Shown here in pieces: positions 25,339-33,272 of a DNA stretch of 43,598 nucleotides. Source of the stretch: an uncultured Lachnospiraceae bacterium (GTDB taxonomy: Bacteria; Bacillota; Clostridia; Lachnospirales; Lachnospiraceae). Where the stretch lies: positions 1 to 43,598 of the forward strand of contig CACWGK010000011.1 in NCBI GenBank assembly GCA_902760415.1, read 5' to 3'. A model generated the notes under the pieces. That model did not search any database. It saw only the letters and a list, made by a program, of their open reading frames with translations, and was not told the origin of the DNA. Position numbers and translations under genes: made by a program. How positions within the stretch are numbered: position 1 is the first letter of the stretch; each line of letters starts with the position of its first letter.

Positions 25339-25668
25339 TTCGAGGATGAGGATATTCTTCTATATCCTCTGTGGTTCATTATCTCCAAGCAATGCTGTTA
25401 TTCCCTTTATCAGTTGGCTGTCCTGTTCCTCACCCTTCATCTTTCGATCCGTCAGGCTACTAATGTGGTAACAGTGACTGCTTCCCCTCCAGGCAGCACC
25501 CCAAGGTTTTCACTTGAACTGCAGCTGTGTTATTAAATTGTGTGATAATGGTACATCAGATTTACTGATTCGAGAAGTCTGTCACACTGCCAAATTTCAG
25601 CCTGTTTTGGGTGTTTTTCTATCTGTGACACTGATAGTTATAATTTGGGTTCCTCTTTGTGAACCTTT
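25339..25668 (-). other. Long untranslated-looking leader of the leftward ICE operon
   Basis: About 330 bases separate the expected start of transcription (near 25668) from the first possible ORF at 25338. It contains a direct repeat CTGTSACACTG (near 25578 and 25623), a 26-codon ORF at 25360-25440 beginning MKGEEQDSQL with a weak ribosome site, and a 7-bp hairpin beside ATG 25338. No known riboswitch class was recognised. Confidence 0.4.
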
Positions 25669-25737
25669 GTATATATTATAGGTTCCTTTTTGTGAACTGT
25701 CAAGCATATTCAGAAAAAAGTTTCTCTTTTGTGAACC
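25648..25737. promoter_or_regulatory. Three 18-bp repressor operators (O1-O3)
   Basis: Sites at 25648-25665, 25681-25698 and 25720-25737 share the pattern GGTTCCTYTTTGTGAACC, with GGTTC/GAACC arms forming an imperfect palindrome. Start-to-start spacing is 33 and 39 bp. O2 fills the spacer of the leftward promoter, O3 covers the spacer of the rightward promoter and O1 lies at the leftward start point. They are the likely binding sites of the adjacent XRE protein. Confidence 0.82.
25675..25703 (-). promoter_or_regulatory. Perfect-consensus leftward promoter of the ICE operon
   Basis: TTGACA (25698-25703) and TATAAT (25675-25680), both exact sigma-A consensus hexamers, are separated by 17 bp on the minus strand. 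Operator O2 occupies the spacer. Such a strong promoter would need tight repression in the integrated state. Confidence 0.88.
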
Positions 25738-25749
25738 TTGTGATAGAAT
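25721..25749 (+). promoter_or_regulatory. Rightward promoter of the repressor gene (extended -10)
   Basis: TGaTAGAAT (25741-25749) forms an extended -10; the -35 region (TTTCTC, 25721-25726) is poor at 17 bp spacing. Operator O3 overlaps the -35 and spacer, consistent with autoregulation. The 5' leader to ATG 25842 is about 85 bases. Confidence 0.5.
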
Positions 25750-25841
25750 TGATATGAACTTAAGCGATATAACCAACAGATTAAGTTATATATAGAAACA
25801 GTGAGAAAAATAAACGAGAATCCAAGAAAAGAGGGATTATT

Positions 25842-26291
25842 ATGGACGAAATAAAGGAAAAACAGATAAGTAATGTTGCAAGACTCATGAAATACTATAG
25901 ACAGGCTAAAAATATGTCCCAGGGGGATCTGGGGAAGGCTTCCGGCATTAATCTATCAACGATAAAAAAATATGAGACAGGTGTTAGAAACCCGAAGTAT
26001 GAACAGCTGGAAAAAATAGCAGATGCACTCGGAATAAGTGTAGATAACTTTTACGAGTCAGAGATTACTACTGTAGGAGAACTAATAACAATAATAAAAA
26101 CTCTTGATGAACAGCTTAATATGAAAATTACTGCTGAAAAAGATGAAAATGGTGAATATATCCCTGATACTGTCAAAATAGCTTTTAAGGGAAAAGGGAT
26201 AAATAATGCCCTAATAGAATACCTGAAATTAGATAAAGAATCTGATGATGAACTATTAAACCTGCTCACATCAGATAAGAAAATCAAGTAA
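25842..26291 (+). CDS. XRE-family transcriptional repressor of the ICE
   Basis: A 149-residue regulator, the only major plus-strand gene in the window. The helix-turn-helix (about 11-70) has the canonical segments NMSQGDLGKASGI, TIKKYETGVRNP and LEKIADALGIS. The C-terminal half (about 75-149) is an uncharacterised helical and strand region, possibly for dimerisation or inducer sensing. GAGGG lies about 7 bases before the ATG. It diverges from the conjugation operon across three operators. No ImmA-type metalloprotease gene is adjacent, so the derepression signal is unknown. A strong terminator follows. Confidence 0.92.
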   Translation: MDEIKEKQISNVARLMKYYRQAKNMSQGDLGKASGINLSTIKKYETGVRNPKYEQLEKIADALGISVDNFYESEITTVGELITIIKTLDEQLNMKITAEKDENGEYIPDTVKIAFKGKGINNALIEYLKLDKESDDELLNLLTSDKKIK

Positions 26292-26330
26292 AATAGCCAA
26301 TTTTATACAAACCAATAAATAATCTTGCAG

Positions 26331-26365
26331 AAAATCCACCTCCTCGAAAGGTGGATTTTTCCTTT
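26331..26365 (+). terminator. Intrinsic terminator of the repressor gene
   Basis: AAAATCCACCT (26331-26341) pairs with AGGTGGATTTT (26349-26359) around a 7-base loop, followed by a T-rich run. It lies 40 bases after the repressor stop. The A-rich left side means it could act in both directions. Confidence 0.9.
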
Positions 26366-26366
26366 A

Positions 26367-26575
26367 TTTATGCGGGTTCCGAGACTTTTAATAATTCAAA
26401 ATTGTCACACTTTGTATCAGTTAACATAATATCACCACATCAAAAGGGTGTAGTTTTTGCAGAAAATTCTGCATCGATTGTATCAGTAATTGTATCAGTA
26501 GACATAATATTGACGTTTATGTAAACTATTTTTGAAGTCAAAAAAATAAGGCTAAAAGCCTGGGACCCGCATAAA
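26367..26575. repeat. Candidate right attachment region of the ICE (inverted-repeat bounded)
   Basis: TTTATGCGGGTTCC (26367-26380) and its near-perfect complement (26562-26575) bound about 209 bp with no gene. Inside are two copies of GTATCAGTWRACATAATAT (26414-26432 and 26492-26510), a third GTATCAGT at 26480 and a TGCAGAA/TTCTGCA palindrome near 26457-26472. Repeated arm-type words plus inverted repeats at an ICE-chromosome border are what integrase and excisionase sites look like, but the core could not be identified without the other end. Confidence 0.45.
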
Positions 26576-26581
26576 CACTGG

Positions 26582-26620
26582 GAAAAGTAAAAGAGCCTGC
26601 CGGGGTAGGCAAGCTCTTTT
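26582..26620 (-). terminator. Intrinsic terminator of the ftsH transcript
   Basis: A 12-bp stem with one C/A mismatch (AAAAGAGC and TGCC arms at 26589-26601 with 26608-26620) with a 6-base loop is followed on the minus strand by TTTTACTTTT. It lies 220 bases past the ftsH stop codon. Confidence 0.8.
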
Positions 26621-26841
26621 GGAGAAGGTATTTTGTTACTTATGGGGTGTAGCAAAAAACTATATAATGTATTGGGGGGTTACAATAGTTATTATACGGA
26701 TTATTGTTAAAAAGTGTTCACAAAAAAGACATTTTTTTTATATCTTTTTTGTTTATTATAACTACAGTTTATGCAAGTGTCACAAGTAGTTATATATTTT
26801 GAACTATTTTTACTCCGGTTTGTTGTGCAATATTAACAAGT
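26621..26841. other. AT-rich ftsH 3' region with inverted repeats, no gene
   Basis: No convincing ORF. Two perfect inverted repeats are present: ACAAAAAAGA/TCTTTTTTGT (26720-26729, 26743-26752) and TATAACTAC/GTAGTTATA (26757-26765, 26786-26794). They may be secondary terminator or 3' UTR structures of ftsH. Confidence 0.5.
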
Positions 26842-28680
26842 TTAGGCGAATAATTCCACAAACTCCTCGCCAGTGATTTTTTCCTTCTCTATGAGAAGTT
26901 CTGCTGACTTATGAAGAACATCCATGTTCTCCTTGAGGATACGCTCTGCTTCATTATAGCAGTAATCGATTATCTTCTTAACCTCTGCATCTATTTGTGA
27001 TGCAACCTGCTCGCTGTAAGGTCTTTGATGACCTATCTCACGTCCTATGAAGACTTCTTCGCCTTCACCTGCCTCATAGTTGAGGAAGCCCATATTCTCT
27101 GCGAAGCCATACTTCATAACCATGCTTCTGGCAACGCTAGTTGCCTGCTTGATATCCTGGGATGCGCCCGTAGTGATATCATCAAATATAAGTGACTCAG
27201 CGATACGTCCACCCATGGACACCTGAATGTTCTGAAGCATTCTGTTCCTGGTGTAGAACATTTCATCATCACTTGGAAGTGGCATAGTGTATCCGCCTGC
27301 CCCTGATCCATTTGGTATGATAGAAATGGTATAAACCTCCTCCATCTCGCTTAAGAGGTGGAACAGGATTGCATGGCCTGACTCATGATAGGCCGTTATC
27401 TTACGATCCTTCTCGGATACGACACGTGACTTCTTCTCAGTTCCGATACCAAGCTTTACGAAAGCGTCATCAATATCCTTCTTAGTAATAAACTTTCTGT
27501 TCTCCTTAGCAGTCTTGATAGCTGCTTCATTTACAAGGTTCTCCAGATCTGCACCCGCAAATCCAGCAGTTGTTCTTGCTATCTCATGAAGATTAACATC
27601 ATCTGAAAGAGGCTTCTTCGCTGTATGAACTCTCAGAATCTCCTCACGTCCCTTTACATCAGGACGGCCAATCTTAACACGTCTATCGAAACGACCAGGT
27701 CGTAGAATCGCTGTATCGAGGATATCTACTCGGTTTGTTGCAGCCATAACGATGATTCCCTCGTTATCGCCGAAACCATCCATTTCTACAAGGAGCTGAT
27801 TCAGTGTCTGCTCTCTCTCATCGTGACCGCCACCCAGGCCAGTACCACGCTGACGAGCCACTGCATCTATCTCATCAATAAATACTATACAAGGCTTATT
27901 CTCCTTTGCATCTGCGAAGAGATCACGCACACGAGAAGCACCAACGCCGACAAACATTTCTACGAAATCAGAACCAGAGATGGAGAAAAATGGAACTCCA
28001 GCCTCACCTGATACTGCTTTTGCCAGCAGTGTCTTACCTGTTCCCGGAGGACCTTCAAGGATGATACCCTTTGGAATTCTAGCGCCAATTTCAGTATATT
28101 TAGCTGGATCCTTAAGGAAATCAACTATCTCCGCCAGCTCTTCTTTCTCTTCATCAAGGCCTGCTACGTCGTCAAACGTAACGCCCGTTTGCAAATCTTT
28201 TTTAGCTCGACTCTTTCCGAAGTTTGCGAGGTTGCTATTTGCTCCGCCACCTCCGATACCTCCGCTTATAGAAGCCATTTGAGTCGAAGTTACTGTAATA
28301 TATACTACAAAAAGTATCGATATAAAGATGTATGGAGCCAGTTTCTCCAGGAGGCCTGCTCTGTTAACATCAGTTATCTCATACTCCACATCGGAGCCGC
28401 TCAGAATCCCGATAGTTAGCGAAACATCCTGCGTATAATATACTTTCACGCCCTCTTTAAATGTTACTTCGACGGTTCCTGTCGGAATCTCTTCATTTTG
28501 CTGAACTATTACAGCCGTAACCTTTCCTTCCTTCACGTCCTGCTTCAGCTTTTGATCATTGTAGGTCTTATCCACATTTATAGGACGGGAAAGAAATGCC
28601 CACGCACCCATAAAGAGGATTCCTACCAATGCGTACGCAAGAATAAGATTTCCTGCGCCTCTTCTTGTTCTTTTTTCCAA
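26842..28680 (-). CDS. ftsH: ATP-dependent zinc metalloprotease FtsH
   Basis: A membrane-bound AAA+ protease of 612 residues that degrades misfolded membrane proteins and regulators. It has transmembrane helices at about 10-30 and 115-133, the Walker A motif GPPGTGKT at 210-217, Walker B in [11 protein letters not shown], the second region of homology near 315-333 and the zinc site HESGH at 432-436. The start is TTG at 28680 with AGAGGT upstream; no ATG fits better. It follows tilS by 18 bases, the order seen in many Firmicutes, though hpt is absent between them. It is the first host gene beside the ICE. Confidence 0.97.
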   Translation of the reverse strand: MEKRTRRGAGNLILAYALVGILFMGAWAFLSRPINVDKTYNDQKLKQDVKEGKVTAVIVQQNEEIPTGTVEVTFKEGVKVYYTQDVSLTIGILSGSDVEYEITDVNRAGLLEKLAPYIFISILFVVYITVTSTQMASISGGIGGGGANSNLANFGKSRAKKDLQTGVTFDDVAGLDEEKEELAEIVDFLKDPAKYTEIGARIPKGIILEGPPGTGKTLLAKAVSGEAGVPFFSISGSDFVEMFVGVGASRVRDLFADAKENKPCIVFIDEIDAVARQRGTGLGGGHDEREQTLNQLLVEMDGFGDNEGIIVMAATNRVDILDTAILRPGRFDRRVKIGRPDVKGREEILRVHTAKKPLSDDVNLHEIARTTAGFAGADLENLVNEAAIKTAKENRKFITKKDIDDAFVKLGIGTEKKSRVVSEKDRKITAYHESGHAILFHLLSEMEEVYTISIIPNGSGAGGYTMPLPSDDEMFYTRNRMLQNIQVSMGGRIAESLIFDDITTGASQDIKQATSVARSMVMKYGFAENMGFLNYEAGEGEEVFIGREIGHQRPYSEQVASQIDAEVKKIIDYCYNEAERILKENMDVLHKSAELLIEKEKITGEEFVELFA

Positions 28681-28698
28681 AACTCTACCTCTTATTTA

Positions 28699-30132
28699 TT
28701 ACTTTTTATATGTGATTCTCATCACATTTTTAGTACCAGCTGTCACCTTGTAGCGTTCGCTCAGTCTTAGACCAACCGCCCAGATGATTTCTGATCCATC
28801 TGCCACTACAGGAAAGCTTATACGTGCCTCTCGGTCTACCTTCGAATGAGTAAAGAATCGGGACAGCTTCTTGCTGCCGCCGTCCTGGCTCACCACGATA
28901 AAATCGTCTGATTCTGGAGTCCTGAGAACAGGCACGAAGTTTATTTTATCATAATCTATAAGCTTCGTATATTCTTTTTTGCTTAGGTCAAGGGACTCGT
29001 CATAAGGAATCACCTCAGTCTCGATGACTCCAAATGAAGCAGATTCATTTACCTTTGTCGAATCAGCCGTGTCACTCTTCCTCAGATTTTTCGATATTAC
29101 TATCTTATCGTAGGAGCGATATGCATACATATCATAAGGAAGATTCACACTCTTGCCTGACTCCATGCCGGCTAGACCCGATACCAGAGATATATGCTCT
29201 CTAGTGATATCCTTTCTACGCCCACAGATACTTTCCATCATAGATAGAACTAGTTCTCCCTTTGCCAGCGAGCTAAGCCTCTGAAAGACAGCTATATCTA
29301 TCTCACGCCGCTGAGATGTATCAGCTTTATTACCTCTTGATTCTTGTTTTATCTCCTGGTAATAATCCCTGGCTATCTCAAGGTTTATATCCCTGCTTAG
29401 CTGCCTCGCTTCCTTGGCTATCTCGACTATGTGACTTGTAGCACCGTCATTTATCTCCCTAAGCTGTGGTATTATAGATAGCCTGATCTTGTTTCTTGTA
29501 TAATCTTCCACTAGATTCGTGGAATCCGTTATATAGCTCTGTCCCAGTGAGCCCAGGTACTCTTCTATCTCTACACGAGACGTCATAAGAAGAGGCCTAA
29601 TTATCCTGCCATTTACAGGCTTAATACCTGCAAGTCCCAGGAGCGAGCTGCCACGTACCATGTTAAAAAGTACCGTCTCTGCAAGATCATCCATGTTGTG
29701 GGCAACCGCAATCCTTACAGATTTATCTATATCCTTAGTATCCTTCGACTTATTGTGTGAATCATCATTCAGCTGATTTTTCAAAGCTTCGGCTTCTTTA
29801 TTAAAGCACTCGTATCTAAATATACGTCCTGCTTCTTCCTCAGTCATATGCTTCTCGCAAGCCATTTTCGGTATATCCTCACGATAGACTGTGCAGCTGA
29901 CACCTAGTATCTCACATAGTTGCGTCACAAAAGCCTCATCCCTATCTGCCTCTTCGCCTCGTATCATATGATTGATATGAACTACCTTTATAGTTAGCTC
30001 ATGAAACTCACAAAGCACGCGAAGAAGAGCCACAGAGTCGGCTCCGCCAGATACGCCGACAACCACCGCCTTAACGTTCGTCAGCATTCCGTTATCCTGC
30101 ATATATTCAGTTACATTCTGAAATAGTGACAT
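28699..30132 (-). CDS. tilS: tRNA(Ile)-lysidine synthetase TilS
   Basis: An essential enzyme that converts C34 of the tRNA-Ile CAU anticodon to lysidine using ATP and lysine. The protein has 477 residues. The PP-loop SGGADS is at 28-33, followed by the characteristic HINHMIRGEEADRDE and the N-type domain. The C-terminal TilS domain ends with the GLRLSERYKVTAGTKN region. The start at 30132 has AGGAG 4-5 bases upstream; the longer frame to 30183 runs through a terminator hairpin and is rejected. It lies between divIC and ftsH. Confidence 0.95.
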   Translation of the reverse strand: MSLFQNVTEYMQDNGMLTNVKAVVVGVSGGADSVALLRVLCEFHELTIKVVHINHMIRGEEADRDEAFVTQLCEILGVSCTVYREDIPKMACEKHMTEEEAGRIFRYECFNKEAEALKNQLNDDSHNKSKDTKDIDKSVRIAVAHNMDDLAETVLFNMVRGSSLLGLAGIKPVNGRIIRPLLMTSRVEIEEYLGSLGQSYITDSTNLVEDYTRNKIRLSIIPQLREINDGATSHIVEIAKEARQLSRDINLEIARDYYQEIKQESRGNKADTSQRREIDIAVFQRLSSLAKGELVLSMMESICGRRKDITREHISLVSGLAGMESGKSVNLPYDMYAYRSYDKIVISKNLRKSDTADSTKVNESASFGVIETEVIPYDESLDLSKKEYTKLIDYDKINFVPVLRTPESDDFIVVSQDGGSKKLSRFFTHSKVDREARISFPVVADGSEIIWAVGLRLSERYKVTAGTKNVMRITYKK

Positions 30133-30148
30133 ATATCTCCTACATTTT

Positions 30149-30184
30149 AAAAAAGTGACATCGGTGCGAGGCACCAGTGTCACT
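30149..30184 (-). terminator. Hairpin terminator between divIC and tilS
   Basis: On the minus strand AGTGACA/TGTCACT and GGTGC/GCACC arms form a two-part stem followed by TTTTTT, starting 3 bases after the divIC stop codon. The U-run ends about 8 bases before the tilS ribosome site, so tilS depends on read-through or an unrecognised promoter. Confidence 0.75.
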
Positions 30185-30186
30185 TT

Positions 30187-30501
30187 CTAATCATCATCCT
30201 CTTTAGGTTTAATTAGTATCTCATCACTGTTGACGAGTCCTAGCTTATTCTTTGCTTCGTCCTCGATATACTTCTTAGTCTTCATGTACTTCTCGCGTTC
30301 CTCGAGCTCCGCAGATCTGTTATTCGCGTCCTCGAGCTGCTGTTCCAACTGAGCCTGTGTAACCGAAAGTTCCTTGCTCTTATGGTACAGCGATACGCTT
30401 CTTACACTGCAGGCAGATACTATGATAAGTACTACCAAGAATACAAGCATAAGGCCGGCATTCGACTGTTTATTCGATTTTCTAACCTTTCTCTGCTGCA
30501 T
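30187..30501 (-). CDS. divIC: Septum formation initiator DivIC/FtsB-family protein
   Basis: A 104-residue bitopic division protein. A basic cytoplasmic N-terminus is followed by one membrane helix (about 15-34) and an extracellular coiled coil (about 40-75), then the family segment YIEDEAKNKLGLV. It acts with FtsL and DivIB at the septum. Gene context (downstream of rqcP, upstream of tilS/ftsH) supports the assignment. A promoter lies 39 bases upstream of the ATG. Confidence 0.9.
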   Translation of the reverse strand: MQQRKVRKSNKQSNAGLMLVFLVVLIIVSACSVRSVSLYHKSKELSVTQAQLEQQLEDANNRSAELEEREKYMKTKKYIEDEAKNKLGLVNSDEILIKPKEDDD

Positions 30502-30539
30502 AGCTAGCTTCCACCCACTAAAGACAAAATCACTTCTAT

Positions 30540-30568
30540 AGTATAATTTATGTTAACCGTTAGTGCAA
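30540..30568 (-). promoter_or_regulatory. Promoter of divIC
   Basis: TTGCAC (30563-30568) and TATACT (30540-30545) with a 17-bp spacer on the minus strand point at divIC. Confidence 0.6.
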
Positions 30569-30621
30569 GCACTTTTTACAAGAAATACTATGATTTTTGT
30601 CAAATGAGTACAAACCGAAAG

Positions 30622-30861
30622 TTATATAAGTTCGAACATGTCTGCGGCATCGTCCTTCTTTACTGTTTCAGCCACTTTCAGGACTCTTGCCTTAACAGTT
30701 TTATTACCAAATGTAATCTCTATCTCATCTCCAACCTTTACATCATAAGATGCTCTGGCAGGCTTGCCATTTACTGCTACTCTTCCTGCATCGCAGGCTT
30801 CGTTAGCAACTGTACGTCTCTTAATAAGACGTGAAACCTTCAGATATTTATCTAATCTCAT
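30622..30861 (-). CDS. rqcP: RqcP (YabO-like) S4-domain RNA-binding protein
   Basis: A 79-residue S4-fold protein beginning MRLDKYLKVSRLIKRRTVAN, the typical RqcP/YabO start. It binds 23S rRNA and tRNA on stalled 50S subunits and cooperates with RqcH in poly-alanine tailing during ribosome quality control. AAAGGAG lies upstream of the ATG. In spore formers yabP and yabQ often follow; here divIC is next after a 120-base gap. Confidence 0.93.
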   Translation of the reverse strand: MRLDKYLKVSRLIKRRTVANEACDAGRVAVNGKPARASYDVKVGDEIEITFGNKTVKARVLKVAETVKKDDAADMFELI

Positions 30862-30907
30862 ACGGATCTCCTTTGTTAGTAACTTTCTTCTTAAACTTTG
30901 TAGAATT

Positions 30908-30940
30908 GAAAAACTGCCGCGCCTTTATAAGACGCGGCAG
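30908..30940 (-). terminator. Intrinsic terminator of the HU gene
   Basis: CTGCCGCG/CGCGGCAG (30914-30921 with 30933-30940), 8-bp GC-rich stem and 11-base loop, followed by TTTTTC on the minus strand, 26 bases after the HU stop. Confidence 0.92.
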
Positions 30941-30965
30941 TGTATACTCTAAATCTATGAACAGA

Positions 30966-31238
30966 TTAGTTTACAGCATCCTTGAATGCCTTACCAGCCT
31001 TGAACTTAGGAGCCTTAGAAGCCTTAATCTTAAGCTTCTCGCCTGTTCTTGGGTTATGACCTGTTCTAGCAGCCTGCTTCTTAACTTCGAATGTACCAAA
31101 GCCAACGAGCTGAACCTTATCACCCTTCTTAAGTGCGCCTTCTACTGTCTCGATGAAAGCCTTAAGAGCTCTCTCTGAATCAGCCTTTGAAAGATCTGTC
31201 TTCTCAGCAATTGCTGCTACAAGTTCTGTTTTGTTCAT
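30966..31238 (-). CDS. hup: HU-family histone-like DNA-binding protein
   Basis: A 90-residue dimeric nucleoid protein. It starts [18 protein letters not shown], contains the [22 protein letters not shown] beta-arm segment (split here by the arm proline) and ends [11 protein letters not shown]. It bends and compacts DNA. AGGAGG lies 8 bases upstream of the ATG. It has a strong promoter and its own terminator, consistent with a highly expressed single-gene transcript. Confidence 0.97.
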   Translation of the reverse strand: MNKTELVAAIAEKTDLSKADSERALKAFIETVEGALKKGDKVQLVGFGTFEVKKQAARTGHNPRTGEKLKIKASKAPKFKAGKAFKDAVN

Positions 31239-31286
31239 TTGGAAATCCTCCTAAAAAATACTTAATATTTTGCTATTCTAGCCCCC

Positions 31287-31301
31287 TTAGTTTCGAACTA
31301 A
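31287..31301. repeat. Palindrome in the HU 5' leader
   Basis: TTAGTT-TCG-AACTAA lies 14 bases downstream of the HU -10 box, a place where a protein could block transcription. Function not known. Confidence 0.4.
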
Positions 31302-31314
31302 AACGCTCTATTAA

Positions 31315-31342
31315 ATTATACGTTTTCTCCTTTAAAAGTCAA
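31315..31342 (-). promoter_or_regulatory. Promoter of the HU gene
   Basis: TTGACT (31337-31342) and TATAAT (31315-31320), 16 bp apart, on the minus strand. Confidence 0.82.
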
Positions 31343-31427
31343 GCGTTTATTGGGCTTTTTGTAATAATTTAAGCGGTTTTTCGTAATATTTTTGTCATAT
31401 TTTCAGTTATGTAAACAGATTGATATT

Positions 31428-32312
31428 TTACACATTTATTTCTATAAAATAGCCTGCTTCAAAAATGCTGTGACCAGCCAGTTTATTTATATGTTCTCTC
31501 TCAGATATATCGCCGCTGAACCCTTCTCTATCTGCACGGCCGTACCAAGGTTCGATACATACAAATGGAGCATTCTTTCCTGCTGGTGACCAGATACCGA
31601 AGAGAGGTGCTTCGAAACCTACCGTGATATATGACATTTTATCAGGCTTGCATAGGCTTACCTTAGTAGCCTGCTGACCGTCGAAGATAAGTGCATCATT
31701 ATCAAACATATGCTCATCAATCTTCACAGAACCGCCGTCGTTCTTAAGAGTCTGACCGTCCTTTGCAACAAGACCACCCTCGCCCAGAAGTGAATATGTA
31801 AGATCCTTGTCTGTGTCTACGCTTATATAGTAATCGCTCTGCTTCTCGCCGTTCTTGAGTGGGCAGTTAAATGCAGGATGCGCGCCTATCTGGAAGTACA
31901 TAGGCTTCTTGTCCAGATTTGTCACACGCCATTTGCAGCTGAGCTTATACTTCTCAAGGGTGTACTCAATCTCAAGGGAAAATGGATAAGGATACATCTT
32001 AAGAGTCTCCTCGCTGTAATCAAGCTTAAATGTAATCTTCTTGCCATCTGGCTGCTTGATCATCTTGAAGTCCATATCACGAGCGAAGCCGTGCTGTGAC
32101 ATAGGGTACTCCTTGCCATCTACTGTATACTTGCCATCTGCCAGGCTTCCAACTATTGGAAAGAGAACAGGTGAGCTACGCTTCCAGAACTTCTCATCAG
32201 CATTCCACAGATACTGCTGTCCATTCTCCTTTGAGAGAATAGATGCAACCTCAGCACCCTTCTGATTGATTGTTACCTTTAAGTACATATTTTCTAAGTA
32301 AAACTTCTGCAT
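31428..32312 (-). CDS. Aldose-1-epimerase-like protein (LacX type)
   Basis: A 294-residue enzyme of the galactose-mutarotase-like fold, interconverting sugar anomers; substrate unknown. Motifs include SSPVLFPIVGSL, HGFARDMDF and the GAHPAFNCPL segment with the catalytic-type His. Length matches the LacX subgroup (about 290). TAGGAG lies 8 bases before the ATG. It starts 26 bases after the esterase gene and may be the last gene of that operon. Confidence 0.85.
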   Translation of the reverse strand: MQKFYLENMYLKVTINQKGAEVASILSKENGQQYLWNADEKFWKRSSPVLFPIVGSLADGKYTVDGKEYPMSQHGFARDMDFKMIKQPDGKKITFKLDYSEETLKMYPYPFSLEIEYTLEKYKLSCKWRVTNLDKKPMYFQIGAHPAFNCPLKNGEKQSDYYISVDTDKDLTYSLLGEGGLVAKDGQTLKNDGGSVKIDEHMFDNDALIFDGQQATKVSLCKPDKMSYITVGFEAPLFGIWSPAGKNAPFVCIEPWYGRADREGFSGDISEREHINKLAGHSIFEAGYFIEINV

Positions 32313-32337
32313 AATAAATCTCCTAAATTATTTAATA

Positions 32338-33243
32338 CTATATTTCTTCCAGGAAGCGTTTTACTTCCGCCCACGCGTGGCCAGATTCCTCCATGATCTT
32401 GCCCGCCATCTGGAACACATGGAACATTCCCTGATACTTCGTGAAGCGTACCTTTACGCCCTGGGAACGTGCCTTTGCAGCCACAAGCTCCGAGTCGCTT
32501 AGCAGCATTTCATCTGTACCCACCTGTATCAGCATCGGAGGAAATCCTGTGAAGTCACCGAAGGCCGGCGATATTCTCGGATCTCTTGGATTTGCATCTC
32601 CGATATATGGATTATTGAAAATGAGTTCTGCACGGTCATTTCCGAAGACCGGATCGACATCGTAATTATCCTTATACGATGGACCACTGGCTGTAAGATC
32701 CGTCCACGGCGACATGGCTACAATTCCGGCCGGAAGCTTTCTCCACCTGGACTTCAGCGTATGGCACAGCGCCATCGCAAGACCGCCTCCTGCGGAGTCT
32801 CCCGCTAGAACTATATCATTTTCAGATATTTCACGATCAAGAAGCCATTCATAGGCCGCCATCGCATCCTCAAGTGCAGCCGGAAATGGATACTCCGGCG
32901 CGACTCTATAATCTACAGTAAGGACTGATGCGCCCTTTCCAACCTCAGAGTATAGACCTGCCATAACCTTATAGTGGCGCCGCATAGCTCCCACATATCC
33001 TCCGCCGTGAAGCTGGAGTATAACCCAGGGCGAGTTAGAATCCTTACATCTGAGATATTCCATTTCAAAGTTATCCATATGGATTCGCTCTGCCACCAGA
33101 TGATCTGGATAATTATAATCCACATCCATCTCACTCTTCAAGTTAGGTCCCGGAGCGAACTTATCAGCAAATGCTCTATTACTATTAAATTCTGCCACAA
33201 GATACTTTACTATCTTGGCTCTACGACTTAGCTCGTCAGCCAT
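32338..33243 (-). CDS. HSL-family alpha/beta hydrolase (acetyl esterase-like)
   Basis: A 301-residue esterase. It shows the oxyanion-hole motif HGGG at 79-82, the nucleophile Ser150 in GDSAGG, an acid in the DEMLLSDSE region and the catalytic His in MFHVFQM near 277: the full hormone-sensitive-lipase pattern. No signal peptide, so probably cytoplasmic. GAGGG precedes the ATG. It follows the DUF6320 gene by 29 bases; with the acyltransferase and DUF6320 it forms an apparent acyl-transfer/deacylation set. Confidence 0.9.
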   Translation of the reverse strand: MADELSRRAKIVKYLVAEFNSNRAFADKFAPGPNLKSEMDVDYNYPDHLVAERIHMDNFEMEYLRCKDSNSPWVILQLHGGGYVGAMRRHYKVMAGLYSEVGKGASVLTVDYRVAPEYPFPAALEDAMAAYEWLLDREISENDIVLAGDSAGGGLAMALCHTLKSRWRKLPAGIVAMSPWTDLTASGPSYKDNYDVDPVFGNDRAELIFNNPYIGDANPRDPRISPAFGDFTGFPPMLIQVGTDEMLLSDSELVAAKARSQGVKVRFTKYQGMFHVFQMAGKIMEESGHAWAEVKRFLEEI

Positions 33244-33272
33244 AATTCCCTCACATTATTTATTGACGCTGC

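Larger units (their letters stand above)
1..26580. mobile_element. Integrative conjugative element (part; continues beyond the left edge)
   Basis: The region encodes a tyrosine recombinase, a type IV secretion set (VirB4, PrgI/VirB3, VirB6, VirB2-like, VirD4), PcfB, a MobA-type relaxase with MobC, a probable oriT, a primase, ParM/ParR-like segregation proteins and an XRE repressor with operators. That combination is diagnostic of a Gram-positive ICE or conjugative plasmid. Immediately to the right are ordinary housekeeping genes (ftsH, tilS, divIC), so the element appears to be chromosomally integrated. The right limit is placed between the repressor terminator and the ftsH terminator, but the exact att site was not identified. 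No VirB8-like protein or cell-wall hydrolase is present; these are presumably left of the window. Confidence 0.88.

Noticed and set aside
26367-26575. Short MITE-like transposable element
   Set aside because: Inverted repeats are present, but no target-site duplication could be recognised and the position fits an attachment region better.
30133-30183. Upstream extension of tilS
   Set aside because: It is read through the terminator hairpin; the ATG at 30132 has a ribosome site and gives the normal family N-terminus.
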